This document shows, in pieces, positions 37,388-45,225 of a stretch of 64,000 bases of DNA (its first letter is position 1; each line of letters opens with the position of its first letter). The position numbers and the translations under genes were made by a program. The stretch is taken from contig NZ_JAHKRM010000014.1 of the NCBI RefSeq assembly GCF_019396345.1, positions 186,001 through 250,000 on the forward strand, written 5' to 3'. The notes beneath the pieces were generated by a model. That model worked only from the letters and a program-made list of their open reading frames with translations, was not told where the DNA came from and did no database searches. The DNA comes from Nonomuraea guangzhouensis. Lineage in GTDB: Bacteria; Actinomycetota; Actinomycetes; Streptosporangiales; Streptosporangiaceae.

Positions 37388-39058
37388 GTGAGCGGGCGCA
37401 AACGTAAGCCGACCATCACCGGGTTGATCAGCGAAGTCGTTGCTGATCAGCAGCGAGCCAAGCAGCAAACCGCGAAGATTGAACAGCAAGCTGCGGCCGC
37501 TTGGGCAAAGGAATCCGCCAAGAACGCGGCTCGGGAACAGCGTGAGCAGGCAGCACGCGATCGACAAGGTGCGCGGGAAAAGGAGCTCGCAGCCGCAACC
37601 GCAGAGGCAGACGCCATCACCCGGACTCTCCGGGCGCGGATCACCGAGCTGGAAACACTCCTGACCAGCACCCTGCACGAGGATCCGTACATCTCATTCG
37701 AGATGTTGAAACAACCTTGGCGAACCCCGGAATTCCGCCCTTCGCCGGAACTGACAACCCCAGCCCAGCCGCCGGACGAACGAGACTATGCTCCAGCTCC
37801 GTTGTCTGCCCTAGCAATGCTCTCCCCTGGTCGAAGGCGGGCGCACGTCCTGGCCGAGCAAGAAGGAAGAGAGCGCTTCCAGCGGGATGTCTCCGCGCAC
37901 GCAGAACGCGAGCGCCAGCGCCATGCTCACCTGGAAGCCGCCCGTGCCCGGCATGAGCAGTCGCGCCGCCAGGACCACGTTCGGATCGAGCATCAGCACG
38001 AGGCGGTGGATCGCTGGGCTGCGGACTACGCCGAGGGTAAACGTAAGGCGGTCGCCGACTACTTCGTCCAGGTCTTGGGGTCCGGACGCTATCCAGCCGA
38101 CTTCCCGACGAACGTGAAAGTGGCCTATCAGCCGGTCGAAGGCCGGCTGATGGTCGACATCGATCTTCCGTTGCTCGAGGCCATGCCGGAAGAGAAAGCG
38201 TGCGAATACCTCACCACTCGCAAAAGGCTGAAATACCAACTGCTCAGCCAGCAGGAACGGAACAGGCTGTACCACGAGGTCATCGGTCAGATGGCGTTGC
38301 GGACCATCCGGTCGGTCTTCGCCGCTGACCGCGAGCGCCGCCTACACGAGGCAGTCTGTAATGGCTACGTCGACACCATCAACACCGCCACAGGACAACA
38401 GGTCCACTGGTGCCTAATCAGCGTCGAGGTGACCCGCGAGGTGTTCGACGGGCTCGACCTGTCCCGCATCAAACCGTTGGATTGCCTGAGCTACCTGCAC
38501 GCGAAAGTGTCGCGCACCCCGCACCAGTACCACCCAGTCCAGCCGATCATCGAGTACCCCTGGGACGACCTGCCCTATGCCGACGAAATAGACGCGGCAA
38601 TCGACCTGGACACCACCCAGAACCTCCTCGATCTGGACGGTTTCGAGTTCGAGCGGCTCATGGTTCAGCTCTTCTCTGCTATCCCGGCATTCACCGAGGT
38701 CAAACCAACGCGCTCACGCGGAGACGGCGGCATCGACCTGGTCGCGATCAACACCACCGAGTTCATCGGCGGCCGCGTCGCCATCCAGGCCAAGCGATAC
38801 GCGCCCCACCGCAAGGTAGGTGTCGACACAGTCCGGGAGATCATCGGCTCCATCACCGAACGCGACTTCAACAAGGCCATCGTGATCACGACGTCCAGCT
38901 TCACTCCCCAGGCTCACCAAGAGGCCACCCGGCTCGGCGTCGAGCTCTACGACGCCGAACGGCTCCTGTGGCTTCTCCGCCAGTACCTACATCGCGAGTT
39001 CACCATCGACAAACAAGGAACCGGTCGCTCGCCTTTCAACACGTCTCCCAGGCCCTAA
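37388..39058 (+). CDS. Mrr-type restriction endonuclease domain protein
   Basis: A 556-residue protein. Residues about 10-90 and 170-230 are charged, coiled-coil-prone helices (QQRAKQQTAKIEQQAAAAWA, then ERERQRHAHLEAARARHEQS). The C-terminal 130 residues form an Mrr-like PD-(D/E)xK nuclease: FEFERLMVQLFSAIPAF, SRGDGGIDLVAINT (Asp), AIQAKRYAP (QxK) and ITTSSFTPQAHQEA. Mrr-type enzymes cut modified or foreign DNA, so this is a probable defence gene. The middle block (LPLLEAMPEEKACEYL) is unfamiliar. GTG chosen because AAGGAG precedes it; an upstream ATG is possible. Confidence 0.8.
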   Translation: MSGRKRKPTITGLISEVVADQQRAKQQTAKIEQQAAAAWAKESAKNAAREQREQAARDRQGAREKELAAATAEADAITRTLRARITELETLLTSTLHEDPYISFEMLKQPWRTPEFRPSPELTTPAQPPDERDYAPAPLSALAMLSPGRRRAHVLAEQEGRERFQRDVSAHAERERQRHAHLEAARARHEQSRRQDHVRIEHQHEAVDRWAADYAEGKRKAVADYFVQVLGSGRYPADFPTNVKVAYQPVEGRLMVDIDLPLLEAMPEEKACEYLTTRKRLKYQLLSQQERNRLYHEVIGQMALRTIRSVFAADRERRLHEAVCNGYVDTINTATGQQVHWCLISVEVTREVFDGLDLSRIKPLDCLSYLHAKVSRTPHQYHPVQPIIEYPWDDLPYADEIDAAIDLDTTQNLLDLDGFEFERLMVQLFSAIPAFTEVKPTRSRGDGGIDLVAINTTEFIGGRVAIQAKRYAPHRKVGVDTVREIIGSITERDFNKAIVITTSSFTPQAHQEATRLGVELYDAERLLWLLRQYLHREFTIDKQGTGRSPFNTSPRP

Positions 39059-39230
39059 CGCCGCCTATGCATGTCGCAGGCACCGCTTCCCTTCATCGGC
39101 GACTGTCGATTGATGGTGGCAAGGGGCTTCTGGCGCGCGGTGGCCGAGAGGTACGCAAGTTGGTTCAAGCCGCTGACCGGCGCCACTCGCATCCAGATCG
39201 TGTCGTTGCTGGCCAACGCTCCAGCTCGGT

Positions 39231-40391
39231 TCAGTCCGTGGGGTTCACGAGCAAAGATGACTCGCTCAGCGAATAATCTGGTGCGAAGTGACTGACGTCC
39301 ATGGTGGCGGGACGTCCCGTCTGTAGCACTCCTCTTGCCACGACCCGTGTCCGGCTTCCGTGGTAGCGGACTGCCTGTTGATAGGTCTCCTCGTCGAGGT
39401 CTATCCAGACCACTCGGCGACGCCGGTCGATGATGGTTTCCATACCAATCCGACCGCCGAGCGCCTCCTCATCGGCGCCGCGGTGGAGATCGGTGATCAG
39501 CCCGAACAGCACGTGCTCGCGTTGCCGGCGAATGGTCTTCAACTTCTCGGCCACATGTTCGACAACGACTGACGACTCCCTAGGGAAAGTCAGCATCGCG
39601 ACCTCCGGACTCATGGGCTGAGATGCGCGCGACCAGTTGAACTCGACGTCCAGTTCGGTGATCTCTGTTGACGTTATTATTGAGTCCAGGGCAACGCAGA
39701 GTTCGCGCGAGACTCCCTCGCCAACAGAATCTGAGATCTCCGACGGGGAGGGCAGCCTATCCCTGCTCGCCATTTCTTCGAGGGTCTTGAGTGCGTGCGC
39801 CATCGTGGTCATGACCCGGCGATCGAATAACGTTTCCTCTACATCCATATCGAGGTGAAGCTGTTCGTCGTCCGGAGGGGGCGGAGCGGGTCTAGCTGGG
39901 CTGATGACAGGGAGGATGTACGATCCGCGCCGTGTCTGGCCAAGTCGAACGTGCCGGGCGTGATCTCGGGCTTTGAGAGGTACGCTCTGCCCGAAGTGGC
40001 CTTGTCGCCGGATTGTTGCTGCCGCACTGGATATGACTATTTTACGCGCTGACTCGAATAGCTGATAACCAGCGTTCAGCGGAATGGAGTCATCTATGAG
40101 CTGTGGATGGTCCGCTCTCAGCTGAGTGACGTCGAAATAGATGAGGGAGATCTCGCTGGAAATAGTTTGTGGATCTCGGCGTTCAAGATCGGCGAGCTGG
40201 TGGAGGAGGATCCGCATGCGCTTGTCGTAGTCACTTGCGGACGTACGGAGCGGGACGAGTAGCGTTTCTTCCTCATACTGCGGATGGGACCAAAGCTGCG
40301 CCACAGGGCCACCCGTCGTGGGCGTCCAACTGGTGAGACGCAGGTAGGTGGTGAGTTCATCGGCCGGCACTGAAGGGGCGGGATCGCTCAT
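39231..40391 (-). CDS. hypothetical partner of the DUF4365 protein, 386 aa
   Basis: A soluble protein. The N-terminal part has DYDKRMRILLHQLADLERRD, like phage or defence proteins that carry a short helical pair. The middle has a Pro-rich linker followed by an acidic stretch (LHLDMDVEETLFDRR), and the C-terminal part has VVEHVAEKLKTIRRQREHVL and ARGVLQTGRPATMDV. No known family is recognised. Its start overlaps the DUF4365 stop by four bases (ATGA), so the two are translated together. It is a good candidate for an effector or regulator of a two-gene module. Confidence 0.7.
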   Translation of the reverse strand: MSDPAPSVPADELTTYLRLTSWTPTTGGPVAQLWSHPQYEEETLLVPLRTSASDYDKRMRILLHQLADLERRDPQTISSEISLIYFDVTQLRADHPQLIDDSIPLNAGYQLFESARKIVISSAAATIRRQGHFGQSVPLKARDHARHVRLGQTRRGSYILPVISPARPAPPPPDDEQLHLDMDVEETLFDRRVMTTMAHALKTLEEMASRDRLPSPSEISDSVGEGVSRELCVALDSIITSTEITELDVEFNWSRASQPMSPEVAMLTFPRESSVVVEHVAEKLKTIRRQREHVLFGLITDLHRGADEEALGGRIGMETIIDRRRRVVWIDLDEETYQQAVRYHGSRTRVVARGVLQTGRPATMDVSHFAPDYSLSESSLLVNPTD

Positions 40392-40894
40392 GCAAGTCCC
40401 CCCTCGATGGTGCCGTTGAGGATATGTTGACGGGAGGCCTCGAACATACGTTCAAGAGAGTTAATGGTCAAGGTCTGGCAGCGCGGGAGATGGATAGCCG
40501 TCGTCTTGGAGGCGGTGGGAGGGGGCTCGTCCTGGAGCTTGGCCCAGTACGTGTGGCACGACATCAAGAGCCGCTCGGGCTCGTGGAGCAGCCATTTGTC
40601 CAGCGTCTTGGGAACCACCGCCAGGGCCAGGTATCCAGGAGCCGATCTTTCGGGATCGCGCAGCTTGTTGTAGGTCGCGAGGTCGAGGTCGAAGACGTAG
40701 TCGCCCTTTGCGGCCCGAGGACTCTGTGTGCACTTCAGTTGGAAGTCCACCATCAGGCCCTTCCAGCGCAGGGTTACGTCCACACCATCCTTGTCAACAT
40801 TCCAGTCTGCCAGCGTATAGCCGCCCCTTGTGGCAACAGCCAACACATAGGCCCTACTGAACTGCTCTTTTTGCCAGCTTGTCGCTTCCGCCAT
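40388..40894 (-). CDS. DUF4365 domain protein (PD-(D/E)xK-like)
   Basis: A 168-residue protein with SRAYVLAVATRGGYTLADWN followed by KDGVDVTLRWKGLMVDFQLKC. The spacing of the Asp and the QxK in these strands is the nuclease-like core of DUF4365. The later part has YLALAVVPKTLDKWL and LLMSCHTYWAKLQ, also typical. DUF4365 proteins often lie in defence islands. Here the gene is coupled to an unknown partner and sits between an Mrr-type gene and an integrative element. Cleavage activity is inferred, not shown. Confidence 0.75.
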   Translation of the reverse strand: MAEATSWQKEQFSRAYVLAVATRGGYTLADWNVDKDGVDVTLRWKGLMVDFQLKCTQSPRAAKGDYVFDLDLATYNKLRDPERSAPGYLALAVVPKTLDKWLLHEPERLLMSCHTYWAKLQDEPPPTASKTTAIHLPRCQTLTINSLERMFEASRQHILNGTIEGGLA

Positions 40895-41320
40895 CCCGAT
40901 TCCCCTCTGAGGGAGACTTCTGGCATCCTGCGCATTTCGTTACAGGCACCATCATTCCTCTGGAAGGGGCATCGGGCAATTAAGGAATGTCGAACTGATG
41001 TTGGCATTCCTATCCGCGCGATAGCTCAGATAGCTAGGTGTAGCGACGGCGAGAGCTCGCGTTCCTGTGGAGAGGGTTGGGTGAACGACGGGAGCGAACG
41101 CTCGGGAGTGGTTGACAGTCCTGGACCCTGCTGTCTTTCTCCGCCCGACGGTAGGCAAGGGGATCGATGCCACCGAATGCCCAGTAGCGGTAGGGGGTGG
41201 CGGATTCCTCGAAGAGGTCATCGGACGCCTGGGTGATTCTCGCCGTCATGACTGGGTCGTTAACGGTGAGTGGAAAGAGCCTCACCGCATGCCGTGGAAG
41301 TTCCTGGAAAAGGGGAAGCT
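40895..41320. other. gene-poor stretch upstream of the transfer region
   Basis: A minus-strand frame at 41034-41285 (MRLFPLTVNDPVMTARITQA...) has no ribosome site and no recognised domain, and I do not support it as a gene. I see nothing else in this stretch except the promoter side of the DUF4365 gene. Confidence 0.35.
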
Positions 41321-41398
41321 CTAGCGGGTGGCTCGCTAGGTCTAGCGGCTCAGCTAGCGGAAGAACAACGTCCTGACCTGCGGCCTAGCGGTCTAGCA
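41321..41398. repeat. CTAGCGG repeats, candidate clt-like locus
   Basis: Four exact CTAGCGG copies (41321-41327, 41342-41348, 41354-41360, 41385-41391), one CTAGCAG (41393-41399) and one reversed near-copy (CGCTAGG, 41334-41340) occur within 80 bases, just after the 3' end of the TraB/FtsK-type gene. Streptomyces TraB proteins recognise short repeated sequences in the clt locus, often next to traB. This fits in position and form, but the repeat differs from the known GACCCGGA octamer. Confidence 0.5.
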
Positions 41399-41408
41399 GC
41401 TATATGCG

Positions 41409-41437
41409 AACGCCCCCGGCTGGGCTCCGGGGACGTT
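41409..41437 (-). terminator. hairpin after the TraB/FtsK gene
   Basis: AACG-CCCCGG pairs with CCGGGG-CGTT with one internal mismatch around a short loop. It lies 28 bases past the stop of the translocase gene. It lacks a T tract on either strand but is strong enough to stop transcription or separate it from the repeat region. Confidence 0.45.
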
Positions 41438-41464
41438 CTTCCAAGTAGCGCGGATTGCTAGGGG

Positions 41465-43570
41465 CTAGATCTTCCGCTTGGCGAGTGCCTCAGCCACGTC
41501 GGCCCGATTGAAGCCCTTCCGGTTGCGGCCCTTACCGGCGGTATCGCGGCCCCAGGTGTCCTCGGTCTTGACGCCGTATTCCTTCAGGCGGGCGGTCAGA
41601 GTGGCGGTCTTGGCGTCGTCTTCGAGGCCCGCCCACTGGCCGTAGGCGTCCGGTCGGAGTTCGGCCAGCCGGTCCACGATGGTGCTGTTCCAGACCTTCT
41701 CCTCCTTGGCGGTGGTCACGGTCAGGACGTCGGCGAGGAGGTCGTAAGAGGCCCGCTTGGCTGGTTCCTGGCCGATCGCCTGCCCGGACAGCGTTCCGGC
41801 CGCCAGACGGAGCTGATAAGCGCGCTCGGCGATCAGCTCGGACGTGGGCCCATCCAGGTAGGCCGACCGGACGATGAGCGGGTCTTCGGCGATGCCGACC
41901 GCCCAGGAGATGCCCTTGTCGTTGAGGGTGAACATGGTGGCCTTGACTCCGGCCTGGTGCATGCCGGTGCCGAGGATCATGTCGTTCTCCTGCCAGCCCA
42001 TCACTCGCAGGCAGATGCGGATGCCAGCGTTCGCCGAGATGGCCTTGGGCAGACTGTCCTTGTCCGGGCGTTGGGTGGCCAGGATGAGGATGATCCCGAG
42101 GGCGGGGCCGCGCTTGATGATCGCGGTGGCGTACTTGGCGGCCTCCTGCCCGTACTCGTCGTCGGAGAACAGTTCCTGACACTCGTCGATCGCGACCACC
42201 GTCGGGTGCAGGCCGAGGTCGCGCCGCGCGGCTAGCTCGGGCGTGACCTTGAATTCGGGTGCCTGGTGGCGTGGCAGGCCGTCGATGACCTCGGCCCGCC
42301 GGTCGAGTTCGGCGTACACCTCGGCTAGCGAGGCGACGCAGGCGGCCTTGGCGGAGTCGGTGGCGCCCTTGGCGTAGTGGTGGGCCACCTTCTCCAGCGC
42401 CGACAGGTCGCCGGTGCCTTTCAGCTCGAACAGCCGCAGCTCTGCCAGCGGGTCGAGCGCGCAGGCCAGCAGCAGTACCCGCAGCGCGAACGTCTTGCCG
42501 TAGCGCGGCATGCTGCCGATGAGCACGTTGGCGAACATGAGCAGGACCTTGATCGGGCGGCCCCGCTGGTCGCTGCCGTAGGGGATCGGGTCGAACAGGC
42601 TGACCTGGCCGGACTTGAGCAGCGGCCAGGCGGGCTGCCTGGCGTTGCGCATCTCCTGATCGCCCACCCACAGCACCAGACGGCCGGGATGCTCCTCCGA
42701 GACCGGTTCGGGCCAGACGCAGCCCAGTGCACGCCGCAGGCCGGAGGCGAGCTTGTCGCGCTTGTCCAGCACCTCGGACACGGTCACGCCGAGCGGGAGA
42801 TCGACCTCGGCCCGCCAGCCTGGCCCGTCCCGCATGATTGGGGCGGGGAAGGTGATGCCGCGCCCGTTCTTGCCGATCGCCTGGTTGATGGCCGAGATGC
42901 CGAGCGAGCCGAGCGCATCGACCACCTGGTCGCTGGTGAGCTTGCGCACGTGGCTCGGGACGACCGCACGATCCAGGAGCGGCTTGTCGGCTGGCGACCC
43001 GATCAGGCCAGCCGCGCTGACCAGCACACCGACGATCGCCCAGTGCGCCCATGTCGGCGCGGCCACCGCGACGAAGATGCCCACCAGGAGCAGCGTGATC
43101 GCGCCCACGAGGACCGTCCACAGCCGCGCCTTGACCCGGTCGTCACGCTGCCTGGACAGCGCCAGGTAGTCCGTGGCCTCTTCCTTCGTGGCTGCCGCCC
43201 GGCGGACCGGGCGGCCTTCCATGTCGAACAGCCAGCGCAACAGCTCCACGAGCAGGCGCCAGGCGCCGGCCGGGGAGCGGGCCGCGAGCTTGACCGCGTA
43301 CTTCGGGCCGCGCAGCACGTGATAGGCCAGCACGTAGCCGGTGTGCTCGGCCTGCCATTTGAGCACCTGCAAGGCGTCGGCTCGCGACTTCAGCCACACC
43401 GGGATCAGCGGCGACCGCTCTTGTCGGCGCGCGGCCAACTCGGCGATCAGGTCCATCGGCTCGGGCGCATGCGGTTGATCGACCAGGAGCACCGTGCCCT
43501 CAAGGACGTCGTCGGCCTCGTCCGGGAGGGCGATCACCATGCCATCCTGCATTTCCTCTGTGGCGATCAT
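41465..43570 (-). CDS. FtsK/TraB-type DNA translocase of the element
   Basis: A 701-residue protein. Two membrane helices near residues 155-200 (LLLVGIFVAVAAPTW, HWAIVGVLVSAAGLIG) anchor an AAA+ motor. Walker A is GSMPRYGKTFALR near 345, Walker B VVAIDECQELF near 470, followed by the sensor-like ILATQRPDKDSLPKAI. The C-terminal part contains a small domain that may bind DNA (NRKGFNRADVAEALAKRKI). It transfers the element between mycelia. The ATG at 43570 has GGAGG upstream and overlaps the previous stop (ATGA), so the longer frame upstream is not used. Confidence 0.88.
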   Translation of the reverse strand: MIATEEMQDGMVIALPDEADDVLEGTVLLVDQPHAPEPMDLIAELAARRQERSPLIPVWLKSRADALQVLKWQAEHTGYVLAYHVLRGPKYAVKLAARSPAGAWRLLVELLRWLFDMEGRPVRRAAATKEEATDYLALSRQRDDRVKARLWTVLVGAITLLLVGIFVAVAAPTWAHWAIVGVLVSAAGLIGSPADKPLLDRAVVPSHVRKLTSDQVVDALGSLGISAINQAIGKNGRGITFPAPIMRDGPGWRAEVDLPLGVTVSEVLDKRDKLASGLRRALGCVWPEPVSEEHPGRLVLWVGDQEMRNARQPAWPLLKSGQVSLFDPIPYGSDQRGRPIKVLLMFANVLIGSMPRYGKTFALRVLLLACALDPLAELRLFELKGTGDLSALEKVAHHYAKGATDSAKAACVASLAEVYAELDRRAEVIDGLPRHQAPEFKVTPELAARRDLGLHPTVVAIDECQELFSDDEYGQEAAKYATAIIKRGPALGIILILATQRPDKDSLPKAISANAGIRICLRVMGWQENDMILGTGMHQAGVKATMFTLNDKGISWAVGIAEDPLIVRSAYLDGPTSELIAERAYQLRLAAGTLSGQAIGQEPAKRASYDLLADVLTVTTAKEEKVWNSTIVDRLAELRPDAYGQWAGLEDDAKTATLTARLKEYGVKTEDTWGRDTAGKGRNRKGFNRADVAEALAKRKI

Positions 43571-43866
43571 GCCCTCACCTCCGCCCGGGTGATGACCGCC
43601 CCGAGGATCTCGGCGTGGACTGCAAGCGCCTTGGCAACGACGCGGACTGCCTTGACGTCGTGTCCGGCCAGGCGGCACAGGTCCGCCAGGATGAGCAGCA
43701 CGACCACCATAGCGACGCGAGCCACTGTGAACGCGGTGCGGGCACAACCGGTACGGCGGACGGCCGTCCACATCTGCCTGGCACTCCGGGCCGCTGGAGT
43801 CGCCTCGCATGTGGCCCATAGTAGGAGCAGGGACACGAGCATCGCGGGGATCAGGAGGTCCTTCAT
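43567..43866 (-). CDS. small Spd-like membrane protein, 99 aa
   Basis: Two hydrophobic stretches (MKDLLIPAMLVSLLLLWATC and FTVARVAMVVVLLILADLC) suggest a double-pass membrane protein. Small hydrophobic proteins like this sit next to traB in Streptomyces plasmids and AICEs and are called Spd (spread) proteins. This one shows only general resemblance. The start and stop both overlap neighbours (TGATG and ATGA). Confidence 0.65.
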   Translation of the reverse strand: MKDLLIPAMLVSLLLLWATCEATPAARSARQMWTAVRRTGCARTAFTVARVAMVVVLLILADLCRLAGHDVKAVRVVAKALAVHAEILGAVITRAEVRA

Positions 43867-44750
43867 CACGCCACCTCCGCCTCGCTAGCGCCGATCGAAC
43901 GTGTGCCGTTCGTGGGCGGCGCCATGACCTCCGAGTCGGTCGGCTCGGCACCTTTTCCTTCAGCAGTTTGGGACCGCTCCCGATCCACCTCGGTGATGAT
44001 CTCTTCGGCCTCGCGCTGCTCTAGTCCCCACCGGTGCATCAGAGGGCGCCGGCCGAGTCGCTGCTTGCCCTCGCCAAGACTGTCGATGTAGCTGAGCCGT
44101 GCCGCCTCGTACCGGTCAGCGGGCAGCACCGAGGTCACCCGCTCCACCTCGACGAGGGTCTCGATGGACTGGCACACGTGCTTCTCTGCTGGGGCCACGA
44201 CCGACGGTCGCCGGGTGTTGCGGACGATCCACATCAGCAGCTCGTATGCGCCCGCGAACGCCAGCGGTGCCAGGGCGCTGACCAGGCGCGATCCGAGTCC
44301 ACCGGACCAGCCGTGCGCCACGTTGGCCGCCAGCGTCACCGCGCCTCCCAGGGCGAGCGCGATCCATGCCAGGGCTGGCACGCGAAGCCTGCGGCGCGAG
44401 CAGTAGACCATCACCAGCGAGGCCATGACGATCACGCCGTCGGACATCGCCGGGTAGAGCACGGCCATGTCGTGCCGCTCTCCGAGGACGATCGCCAGGC
44501 CGTAGAAGTGGTGGTACGAGACGTAGGCCGCGGCTCCGGCAACGGCCAGGAGAACGGCCACCGCGAAGCCGAGAATCACTCGGTCTCCGAGGCGGCCCGC
44601 GCCGGTGGCGATGTCGGTCTCGGCGACCGGCATAGCGTGCCCGTTGCGAGCGCGGAACGGGATGGTGAAGAAGCGCTGGAGTCGAGATGGGGGAGGGTCG
44701 TCGGGCGTCGCTTTTCCGGCGATGGCGGGTGTGGAAGGGTGGTGGCTCAT
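43866..44750 (-). CDS. DUF2637 (Spd-like) membrane protein
   Basis: A 294-residue protein with four membrane helices at about residues 58-80, 98-120, 125-145 and 150-170, including VILGFAVAVLLAVAGAAAYV and ALAWIALALGGAVTLAAN. This pattern matches DUF2637, a family typical of Streptomyces conjugative plasmids and AICEs, where such proteins help spread the element along the mycelium. The C-terminal 110 residues are soluble and end with low-complexity sequence. GGAG lies 8 bases before the ATG. Confidence 0.8.
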   Translation of the reverse strand: MSHHPSTPAIAGKATPDDPPPSRLQRFFTIPFRARNGHAMPVAETDIATGAGRLGDRVILGFAVAVLLAVAGAAAYVSYHHFYGLAIVLGERHDMAVLYPAMSDGVIVMASLVMVYCSRRRLRVPALAWIALALGGAVTLAANVAHGWSGGLGSRLVSALAPLAFAGAYELLMWIVRNTRRPSVVAPAEKHVCQSIETLVEVERVTSVLPADRYEAARLSYIDSLGEGKQRLGRRPLMHRWGLEQREAEEIITEVDRERSQTAEGKGAEPTDSEVMAPPTNGTRSIGASEAEVA

Positions 44751-45225
44751 GGCCTGGCTCCTGGGTGAATCAGGTTGCTGGGTCGTAGGCCGGGGTTCGG
44801 TGTTGAAGCCACTGAGCCCCGGCCGCCTTACTGCCACCGGCCTGAGCCAGTGGGATCTGATGCCGCCGTTTGTATTTCGGATGCTCTTGCCTGCTCAGGA
44901 GCACGTAGGTCAGCGCGTTCTGTCATTGCCGTCACGGTGCACTTCGGGGGAGAGTCTCCTGTCGCTGGTGAGCTCGCTTCGATCGGGTGAAGATGCGTGC
45001 GTCTGGCGGGGCAGCACCCGCAGCGACGTCGGTGGTGTTCTTGAGCCGGTCTTGCCATGCCGAGAGCGGTAACCCTCTGTGAGCGGAATAGGGGGATGTC
45101 GGCGGTCAGCACGTCAGCCAAAGACAGCAAAAACATTTCTGCTGAATTCTGCTGACGTGCTGACAGCCGACGGCTGCTCTCTCGGACCGGTTGATGGTGA
45201 CGCTGCGTAAGAGACGAACCGGAGA
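44751..45225. other. gene-free stretch between the transfer and replication genes
   Basis: No convincing gene. A minus frame at 44828-45229 has an Arg/Ser-rich random-looking product. The stretch holds the inverted repeat described separately at 45105-45164. Confidence 0.45.
45105..45164. repeat. 14-base perfect inverted repeat with AT-rich spacer, candidate origin
   Basis: GTCAGCACGTCAGC (45105-45118) and its exact complement GCTGACGTGCTGAC (45151-45164) flank a 32-base spacer much richer in A and T than the neighbourhood (it contains GCAAAAACATTTCTGC). It lies 61 bases downstream of the replication gene. Origins of this element class often lie in or beside the rep gene. It could instead be a terminator or operator. 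Confidence 0.5.

Noticed and set aside
41034..41285. Small minus-strand gene next to the DUF4365 gene
   Set aside because: No ribosome site and no recognisable family; codon bias is weak.
41532..43121. 529-residue minus-strand frame in the translocase gene
   Set aside because: Out-of-frame shadow with an Arg/Gly/Pro-rich product.
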